Of a stretch of 64,000 nucleotides of DNA, positions 52,545-62,074 are shown in pieces. The stretch's first letter is position 1. The number at the start of each line of letters is the position of its first letter. This DNA comes from Thermodesulfovibrionia bacterium. GTDB lineage: Bacteria; Nitrospirota; Thermodesulfovibrionia; UBA6902. The notes below the pieces were generated by a model. The model ran no database searches. It saw only the letters and a list, made by a program, of their open reading frames with translations, and was not told the DNA's origin. Where the stretch lies: contig CAMYND010000007.1 of the NCBI GenBank assembly GCA_947259645.1, positions 1 through 64,000 of the forward strand. The letters run 5' to 3'. The position numbers and the translations under genes were made by a program.

Positions 52545-52979
52545 TTACAACTTCAGCAGGGGCATACCAACGGCAGGGTCGATTTCTCGCCGTGCATTGA
52601 TGCCTTCCATTTCAATAATGATCGCCTCAAGCACCAGAAATGTCTCTGATTTTTCTCTCAAACACCCGACTTTGACCGAATCCTTTTTTCCAAAAGCGCC
52701 GTGAAAGTGAATTTTCGGCTCATCTCCCTGCCAGAAGATCGTTCCCAGTCCGATGATTTCATGGCTTTCACCGAGCTCTTTCCAGACAGGTTTTGGCGGC
52801 AAATCCTCTGTTTCAGGGCCGACAACGATTTTCCCTTCTCTCATCCCCCCGACGAGATAGAAGACCCCCGCTTTTATCTGTTCCTTTTTAGCAATATCTA
52901 CAAGGTTTCCGAGTACATCGTCATGATCATCAAATTTACCCACAATCATCCGGCCCGGCTTTCCGACCTGGTATTTCAT
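52545..52979 (-). CDS. PPC/DUF296-domain protein
   Basis: A 144-residue protein made of one PPC (PD1-like) domain, a trimeric fold known from bacterial and archaeal DUF296 proteins. Motifs: GRMIVGKFDDHDDVLGNLVDIAKKEQIKAGVFYLVGGM, IGLGTIFWQGDEPKIHFHGAFGKKD; the HFHGAFG histidines can bind zinc. GAGGAGGAACT precedes ATG. A regulatory or small-molecule binding role is inference. Confidence 0.85.
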   Translation of the reverse strand: MKYQVGKPGRMIVGKFDDHDDVLGNLVDIAKKEQIKAGVFYLVGGMREGKIVVGPETEDLPPKPVWKELGESHEIIGLGTIFWQGDEPKIHFHGAFGKKDSVKVGCLREKSETFLVLEAIIIEMEGINARREIDPAVGMPLLKL

Positions 52980-53046
52980 AGTTCCTCCTCAATAGTGAAT
53001 TATTGATAAATTATATCCTTTTTTTGTTTTCTTATCCAATAAGTAT

Positions 53047-53127
53047 AAAACCACAGAGGCACGGAGACACAGAGAAAGACATAAAGAGAGGAAAGGAACA
53101 TATTTATGCTCCGTGCCTCTGTGGTTT
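53047..53127. repeat. Palindromic dispersed repeat, copy 2
   Basis: AAACCACAGAGGCACGGAGA and AGCTCCGTGCCTCTGTGGTTT-like arms flank about 40 bp, forming a long hairpin. Same family as 41694-41795. It lies just upstream of the formate dehydrogenase promoter region. Confidence 0.8.
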
Positions 53128-53180
53128 ATCGGTATTTTATCGGCATAATTTATTAAATATCCTTATTTATGTATCTAAAT

Positions 53181-53208
53181 TTGATTTCTCTATCTTAATT
53201 TCGATAAA
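53181..53208 (+). promoter_or_regulatory. Possible promoter of the formate dehydrogenase operon
   Basis: TTGATT and GATAAA with 16 bp between, 78 bp before ATG 53286. Both boxes are only partial matches. Confidence 0.3.
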
Positions 53209-53285
53209 ATAAACGTCCATTTTATATTGGTGCTGATCTGATTCTAAAAGCCGGTTGATAAAATTCTGTAAAAAAAGGTGATTAC

Positions 53286-53759
53286 ATGTTAGAGACAAAG
53301 TGTCAGAAAATCCTGGACAACTACTATGAAAACAGGGGGAGTGTTGTTTCAATCCTCCAGGAAATGCAGGAAGTCTTCGGTTACATCCGCGAGGATGCAA
53401 TTGAATGGTTTGCAAAAAAAATCAATGTTCCCTCAAGCAATTTTTTTGGGGTGGCAACTTTTTATTCACAGTTTTACCTGAAGCCGCGGGGGAAAAATAT
53501 TGTCACAGCCTGCTGCGGAACAGCATGCCATGTGAAAGGTGCTGAAGCTATTATAAACAGAATCAGAGCAGACCTTGCGCTTGCAGAAGGTGAGGACACA
53601 ACACCGGACGGGCAGTTCACAATGGAAAATGTCGCCTGCGTAGGCGCCTGCAGCATCGCTCCGGTCGTTCTGGTGAACAAGAAGGTGTTCGGGGGAGTAT
53701 CAGCTGAAAAAGCATCCGATATGCTCAAAGACTATCAAAGAAATGGTAAAGGTAAATAG
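53286..53759 (+). CDS. NuoE-like [2Fe-2S] subunit of NAD-linked formate dehydrogenase
   Basis: A 157-residue thioredoxin-fold subunit. The four cluster ligands are in CCGTACHVKG and CVGACSIAPVVLVN; the N-terminal helices (GSVVSILQEMQEVFGYIREDAIEW) are the usual NuoE/HoxE/FdsG pattern. AAAGGTG precedes ATG 53286. In soluble formate dehydrogenases and hydrogenases this subunit pairs with a NuoF-like flavoprotein, encoded one base further on. It conducts electrons between FMN and iron-sulphur clusters. Confidence 0.93.
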   Translation: MLETKCQKILDNYYENRGSVVSILQEMQEVFGYIREDAIEWFAKKINVPSSNFFGVATFYSQFYLKPRGKNIVTACCGTACHVKGAEAIINRIRADLALAEGEDTTPDGQFTMENVACVGACSIAPVVLVNKKVFGGVSAEKASDMLKDYQRNGKGK

Positions 53760-53760
53760 A

Positions 53761-55623
53761 ATGGCACTCAAGAAAAAAGCAGCATCGCAGGCAGGGAAAA
53801 AGGTTAAACCAAAAACATCAGCCAGAACAAAAACAGTTGCCAGGGGCAAAGGTCCTGCTGCAAAAAACCTTACGATTAAGGTTTGCGTCGGAACAGGCGG
53901 GCTTGCAGCAGGCAGCCAGGATGTAATCGATGAGTTTGGCAAGCAGCTCAAGGCCCATGGTATAAAGGCTGAAATTGCGAAGAAATGTGTCAACAAGACT
54001 GGCTGCCGCGGTTTCTGCGCCAAGGACGTTATCGTTGAAATTAATCAGAACGGGAGCACTGAAGTTTACCAGCTTGTAACCGCGGACAAGGTAAGCAGGA
54101 TCGTTGAGGAACATATTATCGGCGGTGATCCAGTAGACCAGTGGCTTGTCGGTCCTGACTATCATGCCTTTCATGACAAACAGACAAAGATCCTTCTCAA
54201 GCAGTGCGGGCAGATAGACCCCGAAAATATTCAAGCCTACCTGGACATAGACGGTTACAAGGGCCTGAAGAAGACCCTGTCACAGACCCCCTTTGAGGTA
54301 ATAGAGGAGGTCAAGGCATCAGGCCTTCGCGGACGGGGCGGGGCTGGCTTCCCGGCAGGACTGAAATGGGAGTTCTGCAGTATGTCTGACAGTCCTGAAA
54401 AATATATAATCTGCAATGCAGACGAGGGTGACCCCGGGGCGTTTATGGACCGGGCCATTATTGAGGGTAACCCCCATTCAGTCCTTGAAGGCATGATAAT
54501 CGGAGGGTACTCGATAGGTGCCAAAGAGGGATACATATATATACGGGCGGAATATCCCCTTGCTATCCAGAGGCTGGAAATAGCCATAACGCAAGCCAGG
54601 AAAAGAGGTTTTCTCGGGAAGAATATTCTCAAGAGCGGGTTTGATTTTGATCTGATTATAAAGCAGGGTGCAGGAGCCTTTGTCTGTGGAGAGGCCTCCG
54701 CTCTTATGCGCTCGATCGAGGGCAAACGGGGAATGCCGAGGGCCAAACTCTGGCGCTCAGCTGTGAAGGGCCTCTGGGACAAACCAACGGTCCTGAACAA
54801 TGTCGAGACCTTTGCAAATATCCCACTTATCATTGAAAAGGGGGCGGACTGGTATAAAGGATTTGGTACGGAAAACAGCACCGGAACAAAAGTCTTTGCC
54901 CTCACCGGCAAAATGAAAAACACCGGCCTCATTGAAGTGCCCATGGGTATGACGCTCAGGGAGATGATTTATGATATAGGCGGCGGCATGACCGGCAAGA
55001 AAAATCTGAAGGCGATCCAGACCGGAGGACCTTCCGGGGGCTGCATTCCTGCTGAGCATCTTGACATTCCGGTTGATTTTGACTCCCTTGCCTCTGTTGG
55101 TTCAATGATGGGGTCGGGCAGCATGGTTGTCGTTGATGAAGATACATGCATGGTCGATCTGGCAAAATTTTTTATATCCTTTACGCAGCATGAGTCCTGC
55201 GGAAAATGTGTTCCCTGCAGGATAGGAACGAAGAGGATGCTTGAGATACTGACGAGGATAACCGAAGGCAACGGGAAAGAAGATGATATTGACCTTCTCC
55301 TGGAACTGGGGAATGACATAAAGCACGCGTCCCTCTGCGGCCTCGGGCAGTCAGCTCCCAACCCGATTCTTTCCACGATCCGTTTTTTCAGGGATGAGTA
55401 CGAGGCCCACATTAAGTACGGGCGCTGTCCTGCAAATGCCTGTAAATCACTGCGCCAGTATCTTGTCAATGCAGAGACATGTAAAATGTGCGGAAAGTGC
55501 AGCCGGGTATGTCCTTCCGGCGCCATAATATGGGAGCCACGGCATAAAGCCGAGCTTGATAAAGTGAATTGTGTAAAATGCGGGGCATGCTACGATGCCT
55601 GCCCGTTTAATGCCATTTTGTAA
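53761..55623 (+). CDS. NuoF-like flavoprotein subunit of formate dehydrogenase
   Basis: A 620-residue NAD-binding subunit. Order: basic Lys/Ala-rich N-terminus, a thioredoxin-like ferredoxin domain (about 35-125), NuoF core with GRGGAGFPAGLKW and NADEGDPGAFMDR for FMN and NADH, a [4Fe-4S] site in ESCGKCVPCRIGT, and two C-terminal [4Fe-4S] ferredoxin motifs (CKMCGKCSRVCP, CVKCGACYDACP). The first cysteine pair of the ferredoxin domain reads CVGTGG, without the second Cys, while KCVNKTGCRGFC has three. ATG 53761 follows the NuoE-like stop. Site of NAD+ reduction in the complex. Confidence 0.93.
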   Translation: MALKKKAASQAGKKVKPKTSARTKTVARGKGPAAKNLTIKVCVGTGGLAAGSQDVIDEFGKQLKAHGIKAEIAKKCVNKTGCRGFCAKDVIVEINQNGSTEVYQLVTADKVSRIVEEHIIGGDPVDQWLVGPDYHAFHDKQTKILLKQCGQIDPENIQAYLDIDGYKGLKKTLSQTPFEVIEEVKASGLRGRGGAGFPAGLKWEFCSMSDSPEKYIICNADEGDPGAFMDRAIIEGNPHSVLEGMIIGGYSIGAKEGYIYIRAEYPLAIQRLEIAITQARKRGFLGKNILKSGFDFDLIIKQGAGAFVCGEASALMRSIEGKRGMPRAKLWRSAVKGLWDKPTVLNNVETFANIPLIIEKGADWYKGFGTENSTGTKVFALTGKMKNTGLIEVPMGMTLREMIYDIGGGMTGKKNLKAIQTGGPSGGCIPAEHLDIPVDFDSLASVGSMMGSGSMVVVDEDTCMVDLAKFFISFTQHESCGKCVPCRIGTKRMLEILTRITEGNGKEDDIDLLLELGNDIKHASLCGLGQSAPNPILSTIRFFRDEYEAHIKYGRCPANACKSLRQYLVNAETCKMCGKCSRVCPSGAIIWEPRHKAELDKVNCVKCGACYDACPFNAIL

Positions 55624-55645
55624 TGAATGGTCAGGAGGAATAACT

Positions 55646-56119
55646 ATGCTAAGCAAAGAGCGGCTCAAGGAAATTAAACTCTTTAAGGGGCTTTCAGATG
55701 ATGAGATCGGAATAGTCGCGAATGTGCTGGATGAATCCCTGTATAAGAAAGGGGCCATAATCTGGGAAGAAGGCGCTCCGGAACAGGGCCTTCAGATTAT
55801 TGACCATGGTAAAGTGCGGATTACCAGAAAGACGAGTGAAAATCACCGGCAGGTCCTTGCGGTTTTAAAAGATGATAACTTTTTTGGAGAGCTGTCTTTG
55901 CTTGACGGCAGGTCTCATTCTGCATCGGCTGAAGCCCTTGAGGACACAAAAGTTTATATCCTGCACCGGAGCAAGATGGAAACGCTTCTGAAGGAGAGTC
56001 CTCTGACCGCCTATAACATCATGCGGGTATTGGCCATTGAGATCTGTGAGCTGCTTCGTCAGATGAATGCCAAGTTCATGGATATGGTTAATTATGTATG
56101 GGAAGCACGAGATGTATAA
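55646..56119 (+). CDS. Stand-alone cyclic-nucleotide-binding domain (Crp-like, no HTH)
   Basis: A 157-residue protein with a Crp/Fnr-type sensor fold: LFKGLSDDEIGIVANVLDESLYKKGAIIWEEG, then FFGELSLLDGRSHSASAEALEDTKVYIL, which is the phosphate-binding cassette (GELSLLDGRSHSAS). It ends after the dimer helix and has no DNA-binding domain. ATG 55646 with AGGAGG is chosen. It lies between the flavoprotein and catalytic subunits of formate dehydrogenase with short gaps (22 and 14 bp). A regulatory subunit acting on the enzyme is one possibility. Confidence 0.88.
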   Translation: MLSKERLKEIKLFKGLSDDEIGIVANVLDESLYKKGAIIWEEGAPEQGLQIIDHGKVRITRKTSENHRQVLAVLKDDNFFGELSLLDGRSHSASAEALEDTKVYILHRSKMETLLKESPLTAYNIMRVLAIEICELLRQMNAKFMDMVNYVWEARDV

Positions 56120-56133
56120 CAGGAGGAAATGCT

Positions 56134-58824
56134 GTGACTGAAAATAACCTGAAAGTTACGATAAACGGCAGAGAGGTCTTATGCAGCAGGAATGAGACCA
56201 TTCTTGATGCTGCCAGAAAAGCGGATGTGAACATACCAACTCTCTGCTATGATGACCGCCTTGAGCCCTACGGCGGATGCCGGCTCTGTATTGTTGAGAT
56301 AAAAGACGTTCCGCGGCCGGTTCCTGCATGTACCACCCGTGTGAAAGACGGCTGGGAGGTCTTAACAGAAACTGTTGAAGTGCGAAGGATGAGAAAGAAC
56401 ATCCTGTCCCTGCTGCTTTCCAATCACCCCAATGACTGCATGAGATGTGAAGCCACCGGCAACTGCGCACTGCAGACCTACTCGTACGAATATGGAGTGG
56501 ACGGGGACCGTTTTGCCGGAGAGTCATGGAACCTCCCGATAAAAGATGACAACCCCTTTATTGTTTATGATCCCAACAAATGCATTCTCTGCGGACGGTG
56601 CGTGAGAATATGCAATGACGTGGTAATGGCCGGGACCATTGAGATGACCGGAAGAGGGTTTGATTCAAAACCTGATACCTCCTTTGGCAAGCCCCGTACT
56701 CTGGACAACTGCGAATTCTGCGGCCAGTGCGTATCCACCTGCCCCACCGGAGCGCTTATCGACAAGAAGGGGTGCGGTAAGGGACGTGCCTATGAAATGA
56801 AAAAGGTAAAAACTACCTGCTCCTACTGCGGAACAGGGTGCAGCTATTACCTCAATGTAAAAGAGGGAGAAGTGATAAAGGTCACCTCTGATTATGAAGG
56901 CCCGGTGAACAAGGGCAACCTCTGCATCAAGGGACGCTATGGATATGATTTTATCCACAGCCCCGAGAGGATCACGACCCCGATTATCAGAAAGGGAGAT
57001 AAACAGGTTGAGGCAACGTGGGACGAGGCGCTCGACCTGATCGCAAAGAGGTTCGGTGAGATCCTTGAGAAGTCCGGCCCAAGCGCATTAGGTGGTTTCT
57101 CATCGGCACGCTGTTCAAATGAAGAAAATTATCTTCTTTCAAAACTGGTAAGGACGGTGTTCAAGAGCAACAATGTAGACTGTTGCGCCCGTGTCTGACA
57201 CGCTCCTACTGTGGCCGGTCTGGCCACCAGTCTGGGAGCAGGTGCTGCTACCAATTCATTATCGCAGATGCCGGACATTGATACACTGTTTCTCTTTGGC
57301 TCAAACCCGACGGAAGCCCATCCTATTGTGTCGATCTATCTGAAGCAGGCCCTTCGCAAGGGTGCCAAACTTGTGGTCGGTGACCCGAGACAGACATGGA
57401 TGGCGAGGCGGGCCGATGTATGGCTGAACCTCAACCCCGGAAGCAACATCGCTCTTCTTAACGGTATCATTCATGTGATACTGAAAAAGGGTTGGGAAAA
57501 CAAAGAGTTTATCAAAAACAGGACAGAAGGGTTTAATGAGCTCAAAAAGAAGGTAAAGGAATATACGCCTGAAAAGGTTGAGAAAATTACGGGTGTCTCA
57601 AAAGAGAGGATAATTGAGGCTGCCCGCCTGTACTCGCAGGCAGACAAGGCGATGATCGTATACGGCCTCGGCGTTACAGAGCACCAGACCGGCACGGAAA
57701 ACTCCATGGCTATCGCCAATCTTGCTCTGGTCTGCGGCCACATTGGACGTCCTTCAACGGGTATCATGGCGCTGCGGGGACAGAACAATGTGCAGGGGTC
57801 ATCAGACCTTGGCCCATTGCCGGCGACGCTTCCGGGTTATCAGTCGGTTACCGATCCGAAACTGCGGGCGAAATTTGAACAGGCATGGGGCGTATCACTT
57901 TCCCCGGAGATTGGGCTCAAATCAGTTGAGATGCTGGACAAGGCAATTGAAAAACGGTTCAAGGGCCTTTTCATTCTCGGCGAGGACCCGGCACAGACAG
58001 ACCCCAATGCCCATGAGGTGAGGAAAGCGCTTGAGTCCCTTGAATTTCTTGTAGTCCAGGACATTTTTCATACAGAGACATCGAAATACGCTCACGTAAT
58101 TTTGCCGGGTGCCAGCTATGCTGAAAAAGACGGGACCTTTACAAACGGGGAGCGGAGGGTCCAGCGTATTAGAAAGGCCATCGAGCCTGTTGCCGGAATG
58201 GCGGAGTGGCAGGTCATCTGTGAAATAGCCACACGTATGGGTTACTCGATGCACTATGAACACCCATCCGAGATTATGGATGAGATCGCGAGTCTTGTCC
58301 CGATCTATGGCGGGATCAGCTATGAGCGACTGGAAAATGAAAGCCTTCAGTGGCCCTGTCCGGACAAGGACCACCCAGGGACTACAACGTTGTATACGGA
58401 CCTGTTCTCAAGACCGGGCGGGCTTGCAAAATTCATGGCCCTTGACCATAAAGGCCCGGGAGAAAAGACGAACAGAGAATATCCCTTAACGCTTATAACC
58501 GGAAGAGTTCGTGAGCATTACAACAATGGCTCAATGACGCGAAGAGTTCCGGAAATACTGGAAGTCCGTCCTGAGGAACTGCTCGAAATGAGCTCGGAGG
58601 ATGCGAAAAAATTAAAGATCAGCAATGGGGACATGGTTAAGGTGCTTTCGAAGCGCGGGAAGATCAAGGTGCGGGTGAAAATAACAGACCGTTCACAAAA
58701 GGGCAACGTCTTCCTCACCTTCCATTTTCCCGATGCACTGACGAACCTGCTGACATCTGAACACAGAGACCCTATAACCGGAACACCGGAGTACAAGGCC
58801 TGCGCGGTAAAAGTAGAAAAGTAG
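56134..58824 (+). CDS. fdhA: Formate dehydrogenase alpha subunit, selenoprotein
   Basis: The track splits this gene at TGA 57196-57198. The frame continues unchanged, and the residues around it (VDCCARV-Sec-HAPTVAGL) match the selenocysteine site of formate dehydrogenases, so it is one 896-residue protein from GTG 56134 (after AGGAGG). Order: [2Fe-2S] domain (CYDDRLEPYGGCRLC), NuoG-like Cys/His cluster (HPNDCMRCEATGNC), two [4Fe-4S] (CILCGRCVRIC, CEFCGQCVSTCP), the proximal cluster (CSYCGTGC) and the bis-MGD molybdenum or tungsten domain. It oxidises formate to CO2 and passes electrons to the NuoE/F-like subunits, cytosolic. Confidence 0.96.
57196..57240 (+). other. Selenocysteine UGA and SECIS hairpin
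   Basis: Directly after the UGA, GCTCC...ACT-GTGGCC pairs with GGCCAC-C-AGT...GGAGC, leaving the apical loop GGTCT. GGUCU is the loop recognised by SelB in E. coli fdhF, and the position is right for a bacterial SECIS. Confidence 0.9.
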
Positions 58825-58884
58825 GGGTATGCTGCAGCACGCCCTATACAATAGCTGAGCACAAAAGAACAGTAGTTTCAGCAG

Positions 58885-58920
58885 AAAAAATCCTCCTTTT
58901 GATAAAGGGGGATTTTTTTT
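58885..58920 (+). terminator. Terminator of the formate dehydrogenase operon
   Basis: AATCCTCCTTT and AAAGGGGGATT (one T-G pair) enclose TGAT, followed by a run of T, about 60 bases after fdhA. Confidence 0.85.
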
Positions 58921-59078
58921 ATTGAAAATATCATCCTTCTTCAAGGGAGAGATGTTTCACCTATGCCCGGAAGGCCATTAAATTATCCTTTCATAATTTC
59001 AGGTTTTGCACTATCATTGTATTAACCCGAATAGAAACTGAGTACAACAAGGATGTCAGATAATTTCAAGGAGGCTTC

Positions 59079-59441
59079 ATGTCACGTAAACTCATCAGCC
59101 TGTTTCTTCTTATGATTGCCATTTCATTTCTGTCCTGCTCATCGGAAAATGCAAAACTGATGAAAGGCAAGTGGGTACTTGCAAATCAGATTATCGGAAG
59201 ATCGCCCACCTCGTACTGGTTTCAGAAATATGGAAAGGTCATAGCCCCCTGGGAAGACCGCGAAATATCGCGTCAATCATCAGGACGATATGAGTTTATT
59301 GAAGACACACATATCAAGATTGTAATGAACAAAGGGTTCTACAAAGAGATCACGTTTTTTTTCGAGATAGTGAAGGTTGATAAAGAAGAGCTGATCCTTC
59401 GAGGCAGTATTCAGGATATCCGAATGAGAAGGGTAGAGTAA
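59079..59441 (+). CDS. Small lipoprotein, 120 aa
   Basis: A 120-residue lipoprotein: signal FLLMIAISFLSC followed by SS, then a beta-rich domain of about 95 residues (LMKGKWVLANQIIG, GRYEFIEDTHIKIVMNKGF), reminiscent of lipocalin-like small lipoproteins. AAGGAGG precedes ATG 59079. No partner is obvious; it converges with glucokinase. I do not recognise the family. Confidence 0.78.
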   Translation: MSRKLISLFLLMIAISFLSCSSENAKLMKGKWVLANQIIGRSPTSYWFQKYGKVIAPWEDREISRQSSGRYEFIEDTHIKIVMNKGFYKEITFFFEIVKVDKEELILRGSIQDIRMRRVE

Positions 59442-59461
59442 CTCCTGCTGAAAGACAGGAC

Positions 59462-60418
59462 TTACTGTTTTAATTTTTGAAGGCCAAGAAATGCAGAGCC
59501 CCAGAGCCCTGAGTTCTGATCTGTTATGAGGAAAACAGGGATCAAAGAGAGGATGTCTGAAAGTGTGTCTGACCTGCAGAATTCTTCAGCGAATGCCCTG
59601 TGTCTGATAAGTCTGGGATTTCTGGCAGCTACGCCGCCGGAGACATAGACACCACCAAGAGCAAGAGTTTCAAGAGCGAAGTCACGACAGGCCCTCCCGT
59701 AAAAACCTGACACCCATTTATGTGTCTCACTCTCTGGTGAGATCCTGTTTATAACATCTTCCGGAGTAAGCTCTTCGCCAGTCAGAAATTCGTGAACATA
59801 ACTGAGGCCCCTTCCGGATACGACTTTGTTCCAGGTTATGTAGCTGTCACCCAGTTTAGTAATGAGAAATTTCTCAAACTTGGACTCTTTTTCAGTCTGG
59901 AAGGGAAAACTTGCATGTCCGCCCTCTGATGGAACTGCCAGGAACATTCCCTGCTCACCAGGCAGAATTACAGCTTTTCCTAAAGCAGTGCCGGCTCCTA
60001 TGACCGCGGCAGCAGCGCTCTCAACAACAGTTCCCTCTTTTATAACCTGGGCTGCCCTGCCGATGCTGGACCGGCAGGCATAGGCTTGGGCAACAAAATC
60101 ATTTATCAGATACGCGCGTTTCAGGCCGTAATCTCTTTGCGCGTTTGAGATGTCAATACCCCATGAAATGAAAGGTGGTTTGCTCTTTACCCCCTTTTCA
60201 ACAGGGCCAGCAATGGCGAGCACCGATATATCTGCATCCTCCGGTTGCAGCGGAAATTGATTCTTCTTCAGGCCCTGAAGCAGCTCCCCAAAAGAGGATG
60301 ATTCCGTTGTTTTGAGCCATATCTGATCTGCCAGAACCAGGTTATCATCTTTGTCTGACTTAAAATATGCAAACCTGCTGTTTGTGCCGCCGATATCTGC
60401 TGTAAGAATATTTATCAT
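59462..60418 (-). CDS. glk: Glucokinase
   Basis: A 318-residue sugar kinase of the Glk family (E. coli type). Signatures: TADIGGTNSRFAYF for the ATP phosphate loop, LINDFVAQAYA, GAGTALGKA, and the sugar-binding SEGGHASFPF. It phosphorylates glucose with ATP. There are no other sugar genes next to it except the NagZ-like gene 2.5 kb away. Confidence 0.93.
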   Translation of the reverse strand: MINILTADIGGTNSRFAYFKSDKDDNLVLADQIWLKTTESSSFGELLQGLKKNQFPLQPEDADISVLAIAGPVEKGVKSKPPFISWGIDISNAQRDYGLKRAYLINDFVAQAYACRSSIGRAAQVIKEGTVVESAAAAVIGAGTALGKAVILPGEQGMFLAVPSEGGHASFPFQTEKESKFEKFLITKLGDSYITWNKVVSGRGLSYVHEFLTGEELTPEDVINRISPESETHKWVSGFYGRACRDFALETLALGGVYVSGGVAARNPRLIRHRAFAEEFCRSDTLSDILSLIPVFLITDQNSGLWGSAFLGLQKLKQ

Positions 60419-60700
60419 TTAACTATTGAAAAATTATTGCGCTTATTACTAACACGGTAACGAAAATATCCTGATATGTCAAGGCAGTTCAAATGATTCT
60501 TAATTCTGAATATGTTAAGGAGTTTTACATCTGGGTCTGCCTGTCATCAGGGGAGTAAATTTTCCTGAAGCAATAGTGACCTGAGAGCAAAAAAAAAATT
60601 AAAGAAATTTTTTGAAATGCCGAATAATATATATCAAAGATATTTACCCGACAATAGATACGCAGCATTCAATCCAAACCTGAAAAGCAGGAGGGATGCA

Positions 60701-61588
60701 ATGAAAAAAAATACGAAGACAGAACAGTCAAAGCAGAACCATGCTATTTACGAAGACATTGTCGTTTCAACGAACACGCTGATATGGCGAACAGATACTG
60801 AGGGCAGATTTACCTTTCTTAATCCGGCATGGGAAAAATACGGCTACACAGTTGATGAAATGCTTTCACGGCCTTTTTCCGAATTTCAGATATCAGAGGC
60901 TGCAGCTCACTATGTGAACGCGTTCAGAAACTGCCTGATAGGCGAGCAGATCATCGGGCATGAGACAACATATTACTCTAAGAAAGGTGATGAGGTGTAT
61001 CTGGCGATCAATATGATCCCCCTGTATGACAGCAGCGGTGCAATCGCCGGGACGCAGGGAACCGCCTTCGATATTACCGAGCGCAAGCATGCTGATGAAC
61101 TGCTCCAGTACATCAGTGCCAAAGATGAGCTCACGGGCCTGTATAACCTCCACACATTTATAAGTATGACAGAGCAGCAGATAAAGTCAGCTCACCGGGA
61201 AAAAATGCAGATGCTTATTATATATGCCGGAGTTGATGATATGCAGAAAGTAAATGAAGAATACGGCCAGGAGGCAGGCGACCAGTTAATGATCGATATC
61301 GCAAATATTCTCAGGAAGACCTTTCGCGAGGCTGATGTTTTTGCCAGGACCGGCGGTGATGAATTTGTAATATCAACGCTGGTGACTTCAGAGGATATTG
61401 AAGCTATGATTATGGAACGTCTGAACATTACTATTGAAGAATACAATAGTGACAATGACGGTTCAATTCAGCTCTCCATGAGTTTCGGAACCGCTTTTTA
61501 CGATCCTGAGAATCCTGTGGCAATAGATGATGTTCTTTCAACTGCTGATGATAGAATGCATGATAACAAGAACCTGAAAAAGAGCTGA
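60701..61588 (+). CDS. PAS-GGDEF protein, putative diguanylate cyclase
   Basis: A 295-residue soluble protein. I start it at ATG 60701 after AGGAGGGATG. A PAS domain (NTLIWRTDTEGRFTFLNPAWEKYGYTVDEML) with its C-terminal cap is followed by a GGDEF domain with the intact motif TGGDEFV. The domain lacks a clear RXXD inhibitory site, and a few positions (IYAGVDDMQKVNEEYGQ for the usual DIDxFKxIND) deviate, so activity is likely but not certain. It would make c-di-GMP. There is no membrane segment; the signal is probably cytosolic. Confidence 0.85.
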   Translation: MKKNTKTEQSKQNHAIYEDIVVSTNTLIWRTDTEGRFTFLNPAWEKYGYTVDEMLSRPFSEFQISEAAAHYVNAFRNCLIGEQIIGHETTYYSKKGDEVYLAINMIPLYDSSGAIAGTQGTAFDITERKHADELLQYISAKDELTGLYNLHTFISMTEQQIKSAHREKMQMLIIYAGVDDMQKVNEEYGQEAGDQLMIDIANILRKTFREADVFARTGGDEFVISTLVTSEDIEAMIMERLNITIEEYNSDNDGSIQLSMSFGTAFYDPENPVAIDDVLSTADDRMHDNKNLKKS

Positions 61589-61668
61589 TAATCTGCTGCC
61601 TGAGCTGGGGCAGTGATCAGGTTTGCGCGCGTCGTGGCCGAAATAGTTGGTTTGCCGCTGATACGTCT

Positions 61669-61902
61669 TTAAGCGGGCTTGAAGATGAACACCTGGTTGC
61701 ACTTATCACAGAAATTTGCCTTGTCCTCTGTAATGCCGGCTTCTTTAAAATATTCGACTTCGATAAGCTTTATCTGCTTTGTTTCATTAGTTTTTTCACA
61801 GGCATGTGATATTACGTCTGTCTCACAGTTGATATATGCGTAACTTTCATCAGGATTGGATAGCAATGCAATTATTTCCATTTCTCTTTCATATTCATCC
61901 AT
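61669..61902 (-). CDS. Small Cys-containing hypothetical protein
   Basis: A 77-residue acidic protein. Cysteines: INCETDVISHAC and FCDKCNQVF, the latter a CXXC zinc-knuckle-like pair near the C-terminus. A very good GGAGGAATAACGC precedes ATG 61902. I do not recognise a family; a small zinc-binding protein is the most that can be said. Confidence 0.65.
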   Translation of the reverse strand: MDEYEREMEIIALLSNPDESYAYINCETDVISHACEKTNETKQIKLIEVEYFKEAGITEDKANFCDKCNQVFIFKPA

Positions 61903-62074
61903 GCGTTATTCCTCCATCAAGAACACGTTCTAAATATCTGCCATAGTATATCATGGTTGTTATTAATTTGAGAAATTAACGACTTATAGCCTCTCTGTAT
62001 TCGAGCGCCGCCTTAAGGGAAATCGCAGGAGAGCAGATGAACACGACTGAGAGAAATTAAAGGTATAATAAAAT

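Noticed and set aside
54255-54944. 229-codon ORF opposite the NuoF-like gene
   Set aside because: Shadow of a conserved flavoprotein; no independent evidence.
57196-57210. Nonsense mutation or pseudogene in formate dehydrogenase
   Set aside because: UGA at the known selenocysteine position with a SECIS-type hairpin; both sides in the same frame and intact.
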